Shown here piece by piece: positions 43,058 through 52,948 of a stretch of DNA of 64,000 nucleotides. Source of the DNA: Sphingomonas taxi (GTDB lineage: Bacteria; Pseudomonadota; Alphaproteobacteria; Sphingomonadales; Sphingomonadaceae); NCBI RefSeq assembly GCF_000764535.1, contig NZ_CP009571.1, positions 2,165,001 through 2,229,000 of the forward strand. The letters are read 5' to 3'. A model generated the notes under the pieces. The model worked only from the letters and a program-made list of their open reading frames with translations. It made no database searches and had not been told where the DNA came from. Both the position numbers and the translations under genes were made by a program. Each line of letters begins with the position of its first letter. Position 1 is the stretch's first letter.

Positions 43058-46000
43058 ATGAACGTCGAAGTGATCTCGAAGGCGACCGGCGCCGTGAACG
43101 AAGTCGCGGGCAACAGCGTCGATCTCGACGCGCCGAGCATCGTCCGCCTCGATCTCACGCGTGCCCAGATCGCCGGGATGGATCGCCAGAGTCAGGATCT
43201 CGTCGTCCGCCTCGTCGACGGCCAGACCGTACGGATCGCCGATTTCTACCCCGCCAATGCGACGGTGGCGAACGACCTCGTCCTGCGCGAGCCCGGCGGC
43301 CACCTCTGGGTGGCGCGTGGCAGCGGCGGCGTCCCACGCTTCGCATCGCTACGCGACCTCGCCGACCTCACCGCCGTCGCGGGCGAGGGCGGGTCGTCGC
43401 TGGCGCTGCCCGCGATGCTGCTCGGCGGCGCTGCCGCGGCCGGCGGCATCGTCGCGATCGCCGGCGGCGGCGGCGATGACGCCAGCGCCGCCGGCAGCGG
43501 CACACCGACGCCCGATCCGGGCACCGGGACCGGTGTCGGCACCGGCACGCCCGACACCACGCCCCCCGCCATACCCGTCGCCGCCGTCCGCGGCGACGGC
43601 GCCGCGATCACCGGTCGTGGCGAAGCCGGCGCCACCATCACCGTCCGCGACGCCGCCGGCACCGTGATCGCGACCACCGTGGTCGCCGCCGACGGCAGCT
43701 ATACCGTCGTCATCGCCCCGGCGCGGATCGACAACGAGCGGCTCACCGTCACCCAGACCGACACCGCCGGCAACGTCTCCCCCACCCTCGTCATCCAGGC
43801 GCCCGACCTCACCGCCCCGGTCGCGCCCACCGCCGCGGTCGATGCCACCGGCGCGACCGTCAGCGGCCGCGGCGAGGCTGGCGCCACCGTCACCGTCCGC
43901 GACGCCGCCGGCACCGTGCTCGGCATCGCGCTCGTCGCCGCCGACGGCAGCTACACCGTTACGCTGTCGACGCCGCAGGCCAATGGCGGCGCATTGAGCG
44001 TCAGCCAGAGCGACGCCGCCGGCAACGTCTCGCCGACCGTCGCGGTCGCCGCGCCCGACATCACCGCCCCCGCCGCACCGACCGTCGCGGTCGACGGCAC
44101 CGGCACCGTCGTCACCGGCACCGGCGAACCGGGCGCCCGCGTCACGATCACCGATCCCGCCGGCACCATACTCGCCACCGTCACCGTCGCCGCCGACGGC
44201 AGCTACAGCGCGACGCTCGCGACCGCACAGGTCAACGGCGAGCGGCTCGACGCGCGCCAGACCGACGCCGCCGGCAACGCCTCGGGCACCGCCAGCACCG
44301 TCGCTCCCGATCTCACCGCCCCGGCCCAGCCGACCGCGACGATCACCGGCGACGGCACCTCGGTCAGCGGCGCCGGCGAGGCGGGCGCACGCATCACCAT
44401 CGTCAACGCCGCCGGCACCGTGCTCGGCACCGCGCTGGTCGGTGCCGACGGCACCTACGTCGTCGCGCTGACCCCGGCGCAGGCCAATGGCGAGGCGCTG
44501 ACGGTGCGCGAGAGCGACGCCGCCGGCAATCAGGCGACCCCGCTTGCGCTCACCGCGCCCGACATCACGCCGCCCGCCGCGCCGGTCGCCACGCTCGACG
44601 CGACCGGCACCACCGTGACCGGCACCGGCGAGCCCGGCGCCACGATCGTGGTCCGCGATGCCGCCGGCACCGCACTCGGCTCGGCGACGGTCGGCGCACA
44701 GGGCGCCTATGCGGTCGTCCTCGCCACCCCGCAGATCGACAGCCAGAGCCTCGCGGTCACCCAGACCGACGCTGCCGGCAACGCCTCACCAGCGACGCCG
44801 CTCACCGCGCCCGACCTCACCGCGCCCGCCGCGCCGACCATCACGATCGCCGCCGACGGCGCGAGCGTCAGCGGCGTCGGCGAGCCGGGCGCCGCGGTCA
44901 CCATCCGCGATCCGCTCGGCGCGGTGATCGCCACCGCCACCGTCGCCGCCGACGGTACCTATGCCGCCACCTTGTCCACGCCCCAGATCGACGGCGAGGT
45001 GCTGAGCGTCCGTCAGGCCGATGCCGCCGGCAACCTGTCGCCCGTCGCCACCGCGACCGCGCCCGATCTGGTCGTCGACGTCCCGCCCGCCGCGCCGACC
45101 GCGGCGGTGACCGGCGACGGCACCGCGGTCACCGGCCTCGCCGCCGGCGGCGCGACGATCACGCTCTATGACGCCAACGGCGTCGCGATCGGCACCGGCA
45201 CCGCCGCTGCCGACGGCAGCTACAGCGTCGCGCTGACCCCGGCGCGGCTCGACGGCGAGACGATCCGCGTCACCCAGGCGGACGCCACCGGTGCGGTGTC
45301 GCCGCCCGCGACCGCGATCGCCCCCGATCTCACCGCCCCCGCCGCGCCGAGCGCGACGATCGACGCCACCGGCCAGATCGTCACCGGCACCGCCGAGGCG
45401 GGCGCGACCGTCACCGTCCGCGACGCCGGCGGCGCCGCGATCGGCACCGCCACCGCCAATGCGTCCGGCGAATATGCCGTACAGCTCGCCACGCCGCAGG
45501 CGAACGGCGGCACGCTCGCCGTCACCCAGGCGGACGGCGCGGGCAATGTATCGGCCGCGACCGGCATCGCCGCCCCCGACACCACCGCGCCCGTCGCGCC
45601 CTCCGCCACCGTCGCGCCCGACGGCAACAGCGTCACCGGCATCGGCGAGGCCGGTGCGACCGTCACCGTCCGCGACGAAACCGGCAATCCGCTCGGCACC
45701 GCGCTCGTCGCGCCGGACGGCAGCTACACCGTCACGCTGACCGCGCAGCAGGGCGACGGCCAGACCGTCACCGTCACTCAGGCGGATCCGACCGGCAACG
45801 CCTCGCCCGCGACGACGATCACCGCACCCGACTTCACCGCGCCCGGCGCACCGACCGCATCCGTCGCCGCCGGCGGCAGCACCGTGATCGGCGTCGGCGA
45901 ACCCGGCGCGACCGTCACCGTCACCGCCGCCGACGGCACCGTGCTCGGCAGCGACACCGTCGCCGCCAACGGTGGCTATGCCGTCACGCTCGCCACCCCG

Positions 46001-49000
46001 CAGGCGAACGGCGAGGCGCTCACCGTCGTCCAGACCGATCCGGCCGGCAACGCCTCGCCCCCGCTCGCCTTCACCGCACCCGACCTCACCCCGCCGGCGG
46101 CCCCCGCCGCGACGCTCGACGCCAGCGGCAGCATCGTCACCGGCACCGGCGAGATCGGCGCGACGGTCAGCGTCCGCGACGGCGCGGGTGCGCTGCTCGG
46201 CACCGCGATCGTCACCGCGCAGGGCAATTATTCGGTCACGCTCGCCACCCCGCAGGTCGACCGCCAGACGCTCGTCGTCGGCCAGAGCGACGCCGCCGGC
46301 AACGCCTCGCCCACCGTCGCGCTGACCGCGCCCGACATCACCGCACCGCTCGCCCCCACCGCGACGGTCGGCGGCGACGGCCTGTCGGTCACCGGCACCG
46401 GCGAGGCCGGCGCGACCATCTCGATCCGCAATCCTGTCGGGCTCGAGATCGGCACCGCCATCGTCGCTGCCGACGGCAGCTACACCGCGACGCTGTCGTC
46501 GGCGCAGGTCGATGGCGAGGTGCTCACCGTCCGCCAGACCGACCCGGCGAACAACGTGTCGCCGGTGGTCAGCGCCATCGCGCCGGACCTCGCCCCCGGC
46601 GTCGTCCCGATGCCGCCGTCGGCGACGGTGACCGGCGACGGCACCGCGGTGACCGGACGCGCGATGGGTGCCGCGACGATCACCGTCTACAGCGCCACCG
46701 GCACCGTCATCGCCACCGGCGTCGCCGCGGCCGACGGCAGCTACAACGTCGCCCTCGCCACCCCGCGCGTCAACGGCGAGACCGTCTTCGTCACCCAGAG
46801 CGACGCGATCGGCGCCTCGCCGCCGACCACGGCGATCGCGCCCGACCTCACCGCCCCGGCGGCACCCACCGCGACGCTCGATCCGAGCGGCGCCGTCGTC
46901 ACCGGCACCGGCGAGGCCGGCGCGACGATCGTCGTGCGCGACCTCAACGGCACGTCGCTCGGCACTGCCATCGTCACCACCGCCGGCAGCTATGCGGTCA
47001 CGCTTTCCGCGCCACAGGTCGACGGCCAGGTGCTCGCCGTCACCCAGGCGGACCGCGCCGGCAACGTCTCGCCCGCGATTCCGCTGGTCGCGCCGGACTT
47101 CACCGCACCGCTCGCCCCGGTCGCCAGCGTCGCCGTCGACGGCACCTTCGTCAGCGGCACCGGCGAGCCCGGAACGATCGCCATGGTCCGCGATGCCGCC
47201 GGCACGCTGCTCGGCACCGGCACCGTCGACACCACCGGCGGCTTCAACGTGCCGCTCGCCACCGCGCTGATCGACGGCGAGAGCATCCGCGTGACGCTCA
47301 CCGACGCGACCGGCAACGTCTCGCCGACCGTCACCGTCACCGCGCCCGATTTCACCGCCCCCGCCGCGCCGACGCTCGCCATCAACGGCGACGGCACCGT
47401 CGTGACCGGAACCGGCGAGGCCGGCGCGGTGGTGACGATCACTAATGCCGCCGGCGTCGCGCTCGGCACCGCGACGGTCGCGGCGGACGGCAGCTTCACC
47501 GTCACGCTTACCCCACAGCAGAACAACGGCGGAACGCTGACCGCGACGCAGGCGGATGCCGCAAGCAACGTCTCGCTTCCCGGCACCGTCACCGCGCCCG
47601 ACCTGATCGCGCCGGCCGCGCCGTCCGCGACCGTCTCGCCCGACGGCACCACCGTCACCGGCACCGGCGAGGCCGGCGCGCGGATCGTCGTCACCGATCC
47701 CGCCGGTGCGCCGATCGGCGTCACCGTCGTCGCCGCCGACGGCAGCTACGCCGTCACCCTCTCCACCTCGCAGGCCAATGGCGAGCGGCTGCTCGCCACC
47801 CAGACCGACGGCGGCGGCAACGTCTCGCCGCCGATCGCGGCGCTCGCCCCCGACATCACGCCGCCCGCCGCGCCGACGCTCGCCATCGCCGGCGACGGCA
47901 CGCTCGCCAGTGGCATCGGCGAGGCCAATGCGACCGTCACCGTCACCGGCCCCGGCGGCTTCGTCGCCACCGTGACGGCGGACGCCGCGGGCAATTTCAG
48001 CGTCCCGCTCTCGCCGGCACGGCTGAACGGCGAAGGCTTCACCGCGATCCAGGTCGACGGCGGCGGCAACGCCTCCCCCGTCGCGACCGCGACCGCCCCC
48101 GACACCACCGCACCGCTTGCCCCCACCGGCACGGTCGCCGGCGACGGCGCGAGCATCACCGGCTTCGGCGAGGCCGGCGCGACCGTCACCGCCACCGGCG
48201 CCGCCGGCACGGTGCTCGGCACCGCGGTGGTCGCGGCGGACGGCAGCTTCACGATCCCGCTCGCCACCGCGCAGATCGACGGCGAACCGCTCACCATCCG
48301 GCAGGCCGACCCCACCGGCAACACGTCGCCGGGCTTCGCGCTCACCGCGCCGGACCTCGTCGCCCCCGCCGCCCCCACCGCGACCGTCGCGGCCGGCGGC
48401 GCCAGCGTCAGCGGCTTCGGCGAAGCCGGCGCGACCATCGTCGTCACCGCTCCGGGTGGCACCGAACTGGGCCGTACCGTCGCCGCCGCCGACGGCAGCT
48501 ACACCGTGGCGCTCGCCACTGCGCAGACCAACGGCGAGCTGCTCGGCGTCCGCCAGAGCGACGGCGGCGGCGTTTCGCCGGTCACCGCTACGATCGCCCC
48601 CGATACCACGCCCCCCGCCGCGCCGGTCGCGACGGTGACGGCGGACGGCGTCCTGGTCACCGGCACCGGCGAGCCCGGCGCCACCGTGACCGTCCTCGGC
48701 GCCGGCAACGTGCCGCTCGGCACCGCGGTGGTCGACCCGGATCGCAGCTATACGGTCCAGCTCACCCAGCCGCAGACCGGCGGCCAGACGCTGACCGTCA
48801 CGCAGAGCGACACCAGCGGCAACGTCTCGATCCCCACCACCGCCGGCGCACCGCTGCTGGCCGGACCGGCCCCGCTCACCGCCACCGTATCGCCCGACGG
48901 CACCACCGTGACCGGCACAGGTGCCGCCGGCGCCGCGATCACCGTCACGCTCAACGGCACCGCGCTCGGCACGGTCACCGCGGCCGGCGACGGCACCTAC

Positions 49001-51535
49001 ACGATCGGCCTGTCCACCCCGCAGCGCAACGGCGAGACGCTCACCGTCGTGCAGGCAGTCGCCAACGGCCCCGCCACGTCGGTCCTGGCGCTCGCTCCCG
49101 ACATCACCGCGCCCGCCGCGCCGACCGCCACGGTGATCGCCGCCGGCAGTCAGGTGACCGGCACCGGCGAGCCCGGCGCGACCGTGACGATCCGTGCCGG
49201 CGGCGTCGACCTCGGCACCGCGCTGGTCACCACCTCGGGCAGCTATCTGGTCACCCTCGCCACGCCGCAGCGCAACGGCGAGACGCTGACCGCGGTGCAG
49301 ACCGACGCGGCGCGCAACGTCTCGGCCGGGATCACCGTCGTCGCGCCCGACATCACCGCGCCCGCGGCGCCCGCCGCGCTGGCGGTCAACCCGACCGGCA
49401 CGACGCTCACCGGCACCGGCGAGGCCGGCGCCCGCGTCGAGGTGCGCAGCGGCACGAGCGTCCTCGGCAACGGCGTCGTCGGCGCCGACGGCAGCTTCAC
49501 CGTCACGCTGACCACGCCGCAGGTCGCCGGCGCGACGCTGGCGGTGACCCTGGCCGATGCGGCCGGCAACGTCTCGGGCGCCGCGACGGTCGTCGCGCCG
49601 TTCGATATCCAGGCGTTCGGCAACGCCGCGACGGCGACGATCGACCTCCTCCCCGTCGTCGCCGCCGCGCCCACCGCGATCGGCAGCGCCAACTACCTCG
49701 CCTTGGTCTCCGCCGGCGTGCTCAACCTGCAGGCGCAGGTGCTCGGCACGCCCAGCGTCCGCTTCACCGTGCAGGACGGCCACAACCTCGCCGCCAGCTT
49801 CACCTATGACGCGACGCTCAACATCGGCGTCACCAGCGGCTATAGCGTCGTCGTCCAGCGCTTCGACGGCACGCAATGGGTTGCAGTCAACGGCGCTCCG
49901 GGCGGCTCTCTGCTCGAACTCGGCCTGCTGAACGGCAACCTCACCGCCAGCCAGACGCTCACGCCCGGCGAATATCGCGCCTTCCTCACCTATCAAAGCG
50001 GGCTCGGCGTCGGCGTCGGTCTGCTCGGCAGCCTCGCGGTCAGCGGCACCGATATCGACTATACCGATGTCGGCGGGGTGCGCCCGGTCGCGGCGACCGG
50101 CAACGTCATCACCGACCCCGGCGTCGGCGGCGCGGTCGACGTGGTCTCGCCCGGCACGCACGTGACCAGCGTCACCAACACCGTCACCGGCGCGACCGTC
50201 GCCGTCACCGCGGACGGCACCGTCGTCGACGGCGAATGGGGCACGCTGGTGATCAACCTCGACGGCAGCTACAGCTACACGCCCGATGCGAATGCGGCGG
50301 CGATCGGCCGTACCGACGTCTTCAGCTATGCGATCATCGACCCTAGCGACAATGAGGTGGAGCGCGCCAATCTGTCGATCACCGTCGGCAGCGGCGCGAT
50401 CACCGGCGCGCCGGTCGGCGTCGCCGATGTCGCGGTGGCGCCGGTCACTTATGCCAACGTCGTCGAGGCGGCGGCGCCGATCACCTACAGCTTCACCGCG
50501 ACCCCCGCGGTGCAGGTGCCGCTGTTGCCGGTCGCGGTCGGCTCGCACGGCGAGCGGACCGATACGTTCTCGATCGCGCCCAACACCGATGCGGACATCA
50601 CCATCCGCGCCTCCACGGTAGGCCTGCTCAGCGTCGCCCCTACCTATACGCTGACGCTGACCAATCTCACCGCCGGCACCACCCAGACGATCACCAACCT
50701 GGCGCTGGCCGGCGTCGGCAGCGCCAGCACCAGCTTCACGCTCAACGACCTGCCGGCGGGCAATTACCGTTATACGCTCGCCGCCGACGCGCTGGTCGGC
50801 ACGCGGTTCGACACCAGCGTCACGCTGGACCGCACGACGACGCTGCTCGACCGCCATGTCGTCGTCAGCCCGGCAGCGGTGGAGGGCAGCCTGCTCGCCA
50901 ACGACGACGCCCATTCGAGCTTCGTCGCGGTCCGCGTCGCCACCGGCAGCACCTTTACGGAGGTCGGCAATACCCCGCTCGTCATCAACGGCACGCACGG
51001 CACGCTGACCGTCGATGAGGTCGGCCATTACGTCTACCAGCCGAGTACGACGCTGGCCTATTCGACCACCGACCTGACCGACTCGTTCACCTACCAGTTG
51101 GTGCAGCCCAATGGAGTCGCCGCGACCACGACTCTGACCGTCACGATCGACGTGCCGGGCGACAATGCCTCGGCGATGGTCCATTATGCGGTCGCACCCG
51201 TCTACAGTATCGAACCCGATGTGGTTTCACTGGATACGCACGCGGTGACCGCCGATGCCCATCTCGCCACCGCACCCGCGGTCGCCGCGACGGGCGATGG
51301 CGCGGCGATCGGGCTCGCCACCTACGAACTGTTCGAAGGGCGCGGCGAACTGGAAGATGTGCTCTCGCACTATCTCGCCACGCAGCAGAATGGCATCCAC
51401 GCCGATGCGTCGGGCGCCGATCACAGCGCGGCAGTGGTACCGGTCGCCGCCGCGGTCGTCGCCGACCCGCTCGACTATCTCGCGACGCTGGATGATCAGA
51501 CGCATCATGCAACTACTGTCAATCATGTTGTTTAA
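43058..51535 (+). CDS. Giant BapA-like surface adhesin with 24 Ig-like modules
   Basis: 2825 residues, predicted type I-secreted cell-surface adhesin. AGAGGA lies 7 nt before the ATG. Residues 1-140 are a BapA-prefix-like domain ending in a glycine/alanine hydrophobic stretch (ALPAMLLGGAAAAGGIVAIA). A Gly/Thr/Pro linker leads to 24 tandem modules of about 84 residues (165-2180), each PDxTAPxAP..VTGTGEPGATVTV..AADGSYTVTL..TDAAGNVSP. Then come a non-repeated region (FDIQAFGNAATATIDL), two VCBS-like domains (WGTLVINLDGSYSYTPDANA; HGTLTVDEVGHYVYQP) and a C-terminal tail likely holding the secretion signal. There are no RTX nonapeptides and I noticed no cysteine. The next genes encode the exporter. 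Role: biofilm or surface attachment. Confidence 0.9.
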   Translation: MNVEVISKATGAVNEVAGNSVDLDAPSIVRLDLTRAQIAGMDRQSQDLVVRLVDGQTVRIADFYPANATVANDLVLREPGGHLWVARGSGGVPRFASLRDLADLTAVAGEGGSSLALPAMLLGGAAAAGGIVAIAGGGGDDASAAGSGTPTPDPGTGTGVGTGTPDTTPPAIPVAAVRGDGAAITGRGEAGATITVRDAAGTVIATTVVAADGSYTVVIAPARIDNERLTVTQTDTAGNVSPTLVIQAPDLTAPVAPTAAVDATGATVSGRGEAGATVTVRDAAGTVLGIALVAADGSYTVTLSTPQANGGALSVSQSDAAGNVSPTVAVAAPDITAPAAPTVAVDGTGTVVTGTGEPGARVTITDPAGTILATVTVAADGSYSATLATAQVNGERLDARQTDAAGNASGTASTVAPDLTAPAQPTATITGDGTSVSGAGEAGARITIVNAAGTVLGTALVGADGTYVVALTPAQANGEALTVRESDAAGNQATPLALTAPDITPPAAPVATLDATGTTVTGTGEPGATIVVRDAAGTALGSATVGAQGAYAVVLATPQIDSQSLAVTQTDAAGNASPATPLTAPDLTAPAAPTITIAADGASVSGVGEPGAAVTIRDPLGAVIATATVAADGTYAATLSTPQIDGEVLSVRQADAAGNLSPVATATAPDLVVDVPPAAPTAAVTGDGTAVTGLAAGGATITLYDANGVAIGTGTAAADGSYSVALTPARLDGETIRVTQADATGAVSPPATAIAPDLTAPAAPSATIDATGQIVTGTAEAGATVTVRDAGGAAIGTATANASGEYAVQLATPQANGGTLAVTQADGAGNVSAATGIAAPDTTAPVAPSATVAPDGNSVTGIGEAGATVTVRDETGNPLGTALVAPDGSYTVTLTAQQGDGQTVTVTQADPTGNASPATTITAPDFTAPGAPTASVAAGGSTVIGVGEPGATVTVTAADGTVLGSDTVAANGGYAVTLATPQANGEALTVVQTDPAGNASPPLAFTAPDLTPPAAPAATLDASGSIVTGTGEIGATVSVRDGAGALLGTAIVTAQGNYSVTLATPQVDRQTLVVGQSDAAGNASPTVALTAPDITAPLAPTATVGGDGLSVTGTGEAGATISIRNPVGLEIGTAIVAADGSYTATLSSAQVDGEVLTVRQTDPANNVSPVVSAIAPDLAPGVVPMPPSATVTGDGTAVTGRAMGAATITVYSATGTVIATGVAAADGSYNVALATPRVNGETVFVTQSDAIGASPPTTAIAPDLTAPAAPTATLDPSGAVVTGTGEAGATIVVRDLNGTSLGTAIVTTAGSYAVTLSAPQVDGQVLAVTQADRAGNVSPAIPLVAPDFTAPLAPVASVAVDGTFVSGTGEPGTIAMVRDAAGTLLGTGTVDTTGGFNVPLATALIDGESIRVTLTDATGNVSPTVTVTAPDFTAPAAPTLAINGDGTVVTGTGEAGAVVTITNAAGVALGTATVAADGSFTVTLTPQQNNGGTLTATQADAASNVSLPGTVTAPDLIAPAAPSATVSPDGTTVTGTGEAGARIVVTDPAGAPIGVTVVAADGSYAVTLSTSQANGERLLATQTDGGGNVSPPIAALAPDITPPAAPTLAIAGDGTLASGIGEANATVTVTGPGGFVATVTADAAGNFSVPLSPARLNGEGFTAIQVDGGGNASPVATATAPDTTAPLAPTGTVAGDGASITGFGEAGATVTATGAAGTVLGTAVVAADGSFTIPLATAQIDGEPLTIRQADPTGNTSPGFALTAPDLVAPAAPTATVAAGGASVSGFGEAGATIVVTAPGGTELGRTVAAADGSYTVALATAQTNGELLGVRQSDGGGVSPVTATIAPDTTPPAAPVATVTADGVLVTGTGEPGATVTVLGAGNVPLGTAVVDPDRSYTVQLTQPQTGGQTLTVTQSDTSGNVSIPTTAGAPLLAGPAPLTATVSPDGTTVTGTGAAGAAITVTLNGTALGTVTAAGDGTYTIGLSTPQRNGETLTVVQAVANGPATSVLALAPDITAPAAPTATVIAAGSQVTGTGEPGATVTIRAGGVDLGTALVTTSGSYLVTLATPQRNGETLTAVQTDAARNVSAGITVVAPDITAPAAPAALAVNPTGTTLTGTGEAGARVEVRSGTSVLGNGVVGADGSFTVTLTTPQVAGATLAVTLADAAGNVSGAATVVAPFDIQAFGNAATATIDLLPVVAAAPTAIGSANYLALVSAGVLNLQAQVLGTPSVRFTVQDGHNLAASFTYDATLNIGVTSGYSVVVQRFDGTQWVAVNGAPGGSLLELGLLNGNLTASQTLTPGEYRAFLTYQSGLGVGVGLLGSLAVSGTDIDYTDVGGVRPVAATGNVITDPGVGGAVDVVSPGTHVTSVTNTVTGATVAVTADGTVVDGEWGTLVINLDGSYSYTPDANAAAIGRTDVFSYAIIDPSDNEVERANLSITVGSGAITGAPVGVADVAVAPVTYANVVEAAAPITYSFTATPAVQVPLLPVAVGSHGERTDTFSIAPNTDADITIRASTVGLLSVAPTYTLTLTNLTAGTTQTITNLALAGVGSASTSFTLNDLPAGNYRYTLAADALVGTRFDTSVTLDRTTTLLDRHVVVSPAAVEGSLLANDDAHSSFVAVRVATGSTFTEVGNTPLVINGTHGTLTVDEVGHYVYQPSTTLAYSTTDLTDSFTYQLVQPNGVAATTTLTVTIDVPGDNASAMVHYAVAPVYSIEPDVVSLDTHAVTADAHLATAPAVAATGDGAAIGLATYELFEGRGELEDVLSHYLATQQNGIHADASGADHSAAVVPVAAAVVADPLDYLATLDDQTHHATTVNHVV
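43550..49597 (+). repeat. Tandem array of 24 modules of about 252 bp inside the adhesin gene
   Basis: Boundaries are marked by the recurrent CCCGAC(A/C)TCACCGCCCC-type codons for PDxTAP. Dividing the array by 24 gives 252 bp per module. Modules 7 and 13 deviate in the same way (PDLVVDVPPAAP and PDLAPGVVPMPPS, then GATIT(L/V)Y). The last three are slightly more divergent. The array is a likely site of length variation and of assembly error. Confidence 0.9.
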
Positions 51536-51595
51536 GCACCTCAAACTGCATCTAAAGTATTGATGACAAAGGGCTGAATTCTACTCTTTGTTAAG

Positions 51596-51635
51596 CAACC
51601 GGGCCTCTTTTGCACGGCAAGAGAGGACCCGGTTG
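51596..51635 (+). promoter_or_regulatory. Hairpin sequestering the tolC ribosome binding site
   Basis: CAACCGGG (51596-51603) pairs with CCCGGTTG (51628-51635), and CCTCTTTTGC (51604-51613) with GCAAGAGAGG (51617-51626), leaving one bulged A and a 3-nt loop: 18 pairs with a single G-T wobble. The GAGAGGA ribosome binding site (51621-51627) is in the 3' arm, and the ATG begins 2 nt after the stem. It could also stop or slow polymerase leaving the adhesin gene, although no T-run follows. Confidence 0.75.
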
Positions 51636-51637
51636 CG

Positions 51638-52948
51638 ATGCGTTTCCCGAGACGGTTACCCAGACTATTGGCTGCGACGGGCGCGGTGATGACCGTCGCC
51701 CTCGCAGGCAGCGGCATGGCCGCGGATGCGCCCGTCCCGGTCACGCTGGAAAGCGCCGCGCGCGACGCCGTCGCCTGGCATCCCTCGGTGATCGAGGCCG
51801 CCGGCACGCTTGCCGCCAGCGGCGAGGAGGTCGCCGCGGCACGCGCCGGCTATCTGCCGACGGTCAGCGCCGGGCTCGGCAGCGGCTATGACAGCCGCGT
51901 GTCGGGCACCTGGTCGCCACGCCCGCAATTCAGCGCGTCGCAGATGCTCTACGACTTCGGCAAGGTGTCGAGCGACGTCGCCGCCGCCCGCGCCGGCACC
52001 CGCGCCAGCCGCGCCGAGATGCTGCTCGCGGTCGACACATTGGTCCGCGACACCGCTTATGCGATCATCGAACTGCAGCGGGCCACCGCGCAGCGGGCCA
52101 TCGCCCGCGATCAGGCCGATCGCATCCGCCAGATCAGCGCACTCGTCGGCCAGCGCTCGACGATGGGCGCCGCTACCCGGTCGGACGCCTTGCAGGCGCA
52201 GGCCCGCGTCGAGGCGGCCGAGGCCAGCCTCACCCAGGTCGAGGCGGAGGAGCGGCGCTGGACCAGCAACCTCGCCTTCCTGCTCGGCCATCCCGCGCCC
52301 GCCGGCGTCGCCGCCGACGTACCCGGCTGGCTGATGCAGGGCTGCGCCGGCCCCGCGCCGTCGTGGCAGAGCGTGCCCGCGGTCGCCGCCGCCGATGCCG
52401 AGACCGAGCGCGCCGCCGCCAACCTGCGCCGCAGCCGCGCCGACCGCTATCCGACGCTGTCGTTCGGCGGCGATGCCTCGACCGACGTCAATTCGCCGTT
52501 CGGCGACCGCAGCATCTACAATTTCGGCCTGCGCGTCACGAGCAACATCTTCGCCGGCGGCCTCACCAAGGCGCGGGTGCGCAGCGCCGCCTATCGCCTC
52601 GACGCCGCCGAGGCGAGCGCGCGGCGCGTCCGCAACGAGAGCAGCCAGCAGCTCGCCGAGGCGCAGCAGCAGATCGACAGCCTCTCCCGCCTCGCCACCA
52701 CGCTGGCCTCGCGCGAGGACAATATGCGCGAGACCGGCCGCCTCTACCGCATTCAGTATCTCGAAATGGGAACCCGCACCTTGGTCGATCTGCTCAACGC
52801 CGAACAGGAGCTGCAACAGGTGCGCTTCGACGCGGTCAACACCACCCAGAACCTGCGCCGCCTGCAGATCGACTGCCTCTACGTCTCGGGCCGGATGCGC
52901 GACGCCTTCGGCCTCTCGGGCACCTCGGTGCGTGGGGTGACGCTGTGA
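51638..52948 (+). CDS. TolC-family outer-membrane channel of the type I secretion system
   Basis: 436 residues. Signal peptide LLAATGAVMTVALAGSGMAA, then two OEP repeats: LESAARDAVAWHPSVIEAAG, YDFGKVSSDVAAARAGTRAS, LIRDTAYAIIELQRATAQRA-type helices and the second-half FGLRVTSNIFAGGLTKARVR, YRIQYLEMGTRTLVDLLNAE. The YDFG and LVDLLNAEQEL segments are characteristic. Forms the trimeric exit duct. Its start is under the hairpin just upstream, and its stop overlaps the ABC gene in GTGA. The adhesin gene, 102 bp upstream, is the presumed cargo. A general drug-efflux TolC is less likely given the operon. Confidence 0.92.
   Translation: MRFPRRLPRLLAATGAVMTVALAGSGMAADAPVPVTLESAARDAVAWHPSVIEAAGTLAASGEEVAAARAGYLPTVSAGLGSGYDSRVSGTWSPRPQFSASQMLYDFGKVSSDVAAARAGTRASRAEMLLAVDTLVRDTAYAIIELQRATAQRAIARDQADRIRQISALVGQRSTMGAATRSDALQAQARVEAAEASLTQVEAEERRWTSNLAFLLGHPAPAGVAADVPGWLMQGCAGPAPSWQSVPAVAAADAETERAAANLRRSRADRYPTLSFGGDASTDVNSPFGDRSIYNFGLRVTSNIFAGGLTKARVRSAAYRLDAAEASARRVRNESSQQLAEAQQQIDSLSRLATTLASREDNMRETGRLYRIQYLEMGTRTLVDLLNAEQELQQVRFDAVNTTQNLRRLQIDCLYVSGRMRDAFGLSGTSVRGVTL

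Noticed and set aside
43550..49597. CRISPR-like or satellite array
   Set aside because: The 252-bp periodicity is in frame and encodes Ig-like modules; there are no short identical repeats with unique spacers.
44786..51184. A 2132-codon open frame antisense to the adhesin
   Set aside because: It arises from the high-GC repeated modules; its translation is low-complexity Arg/Gly/Asp repeats with the same period as the sense modules and has no recognisable fold or ribosome binding site.
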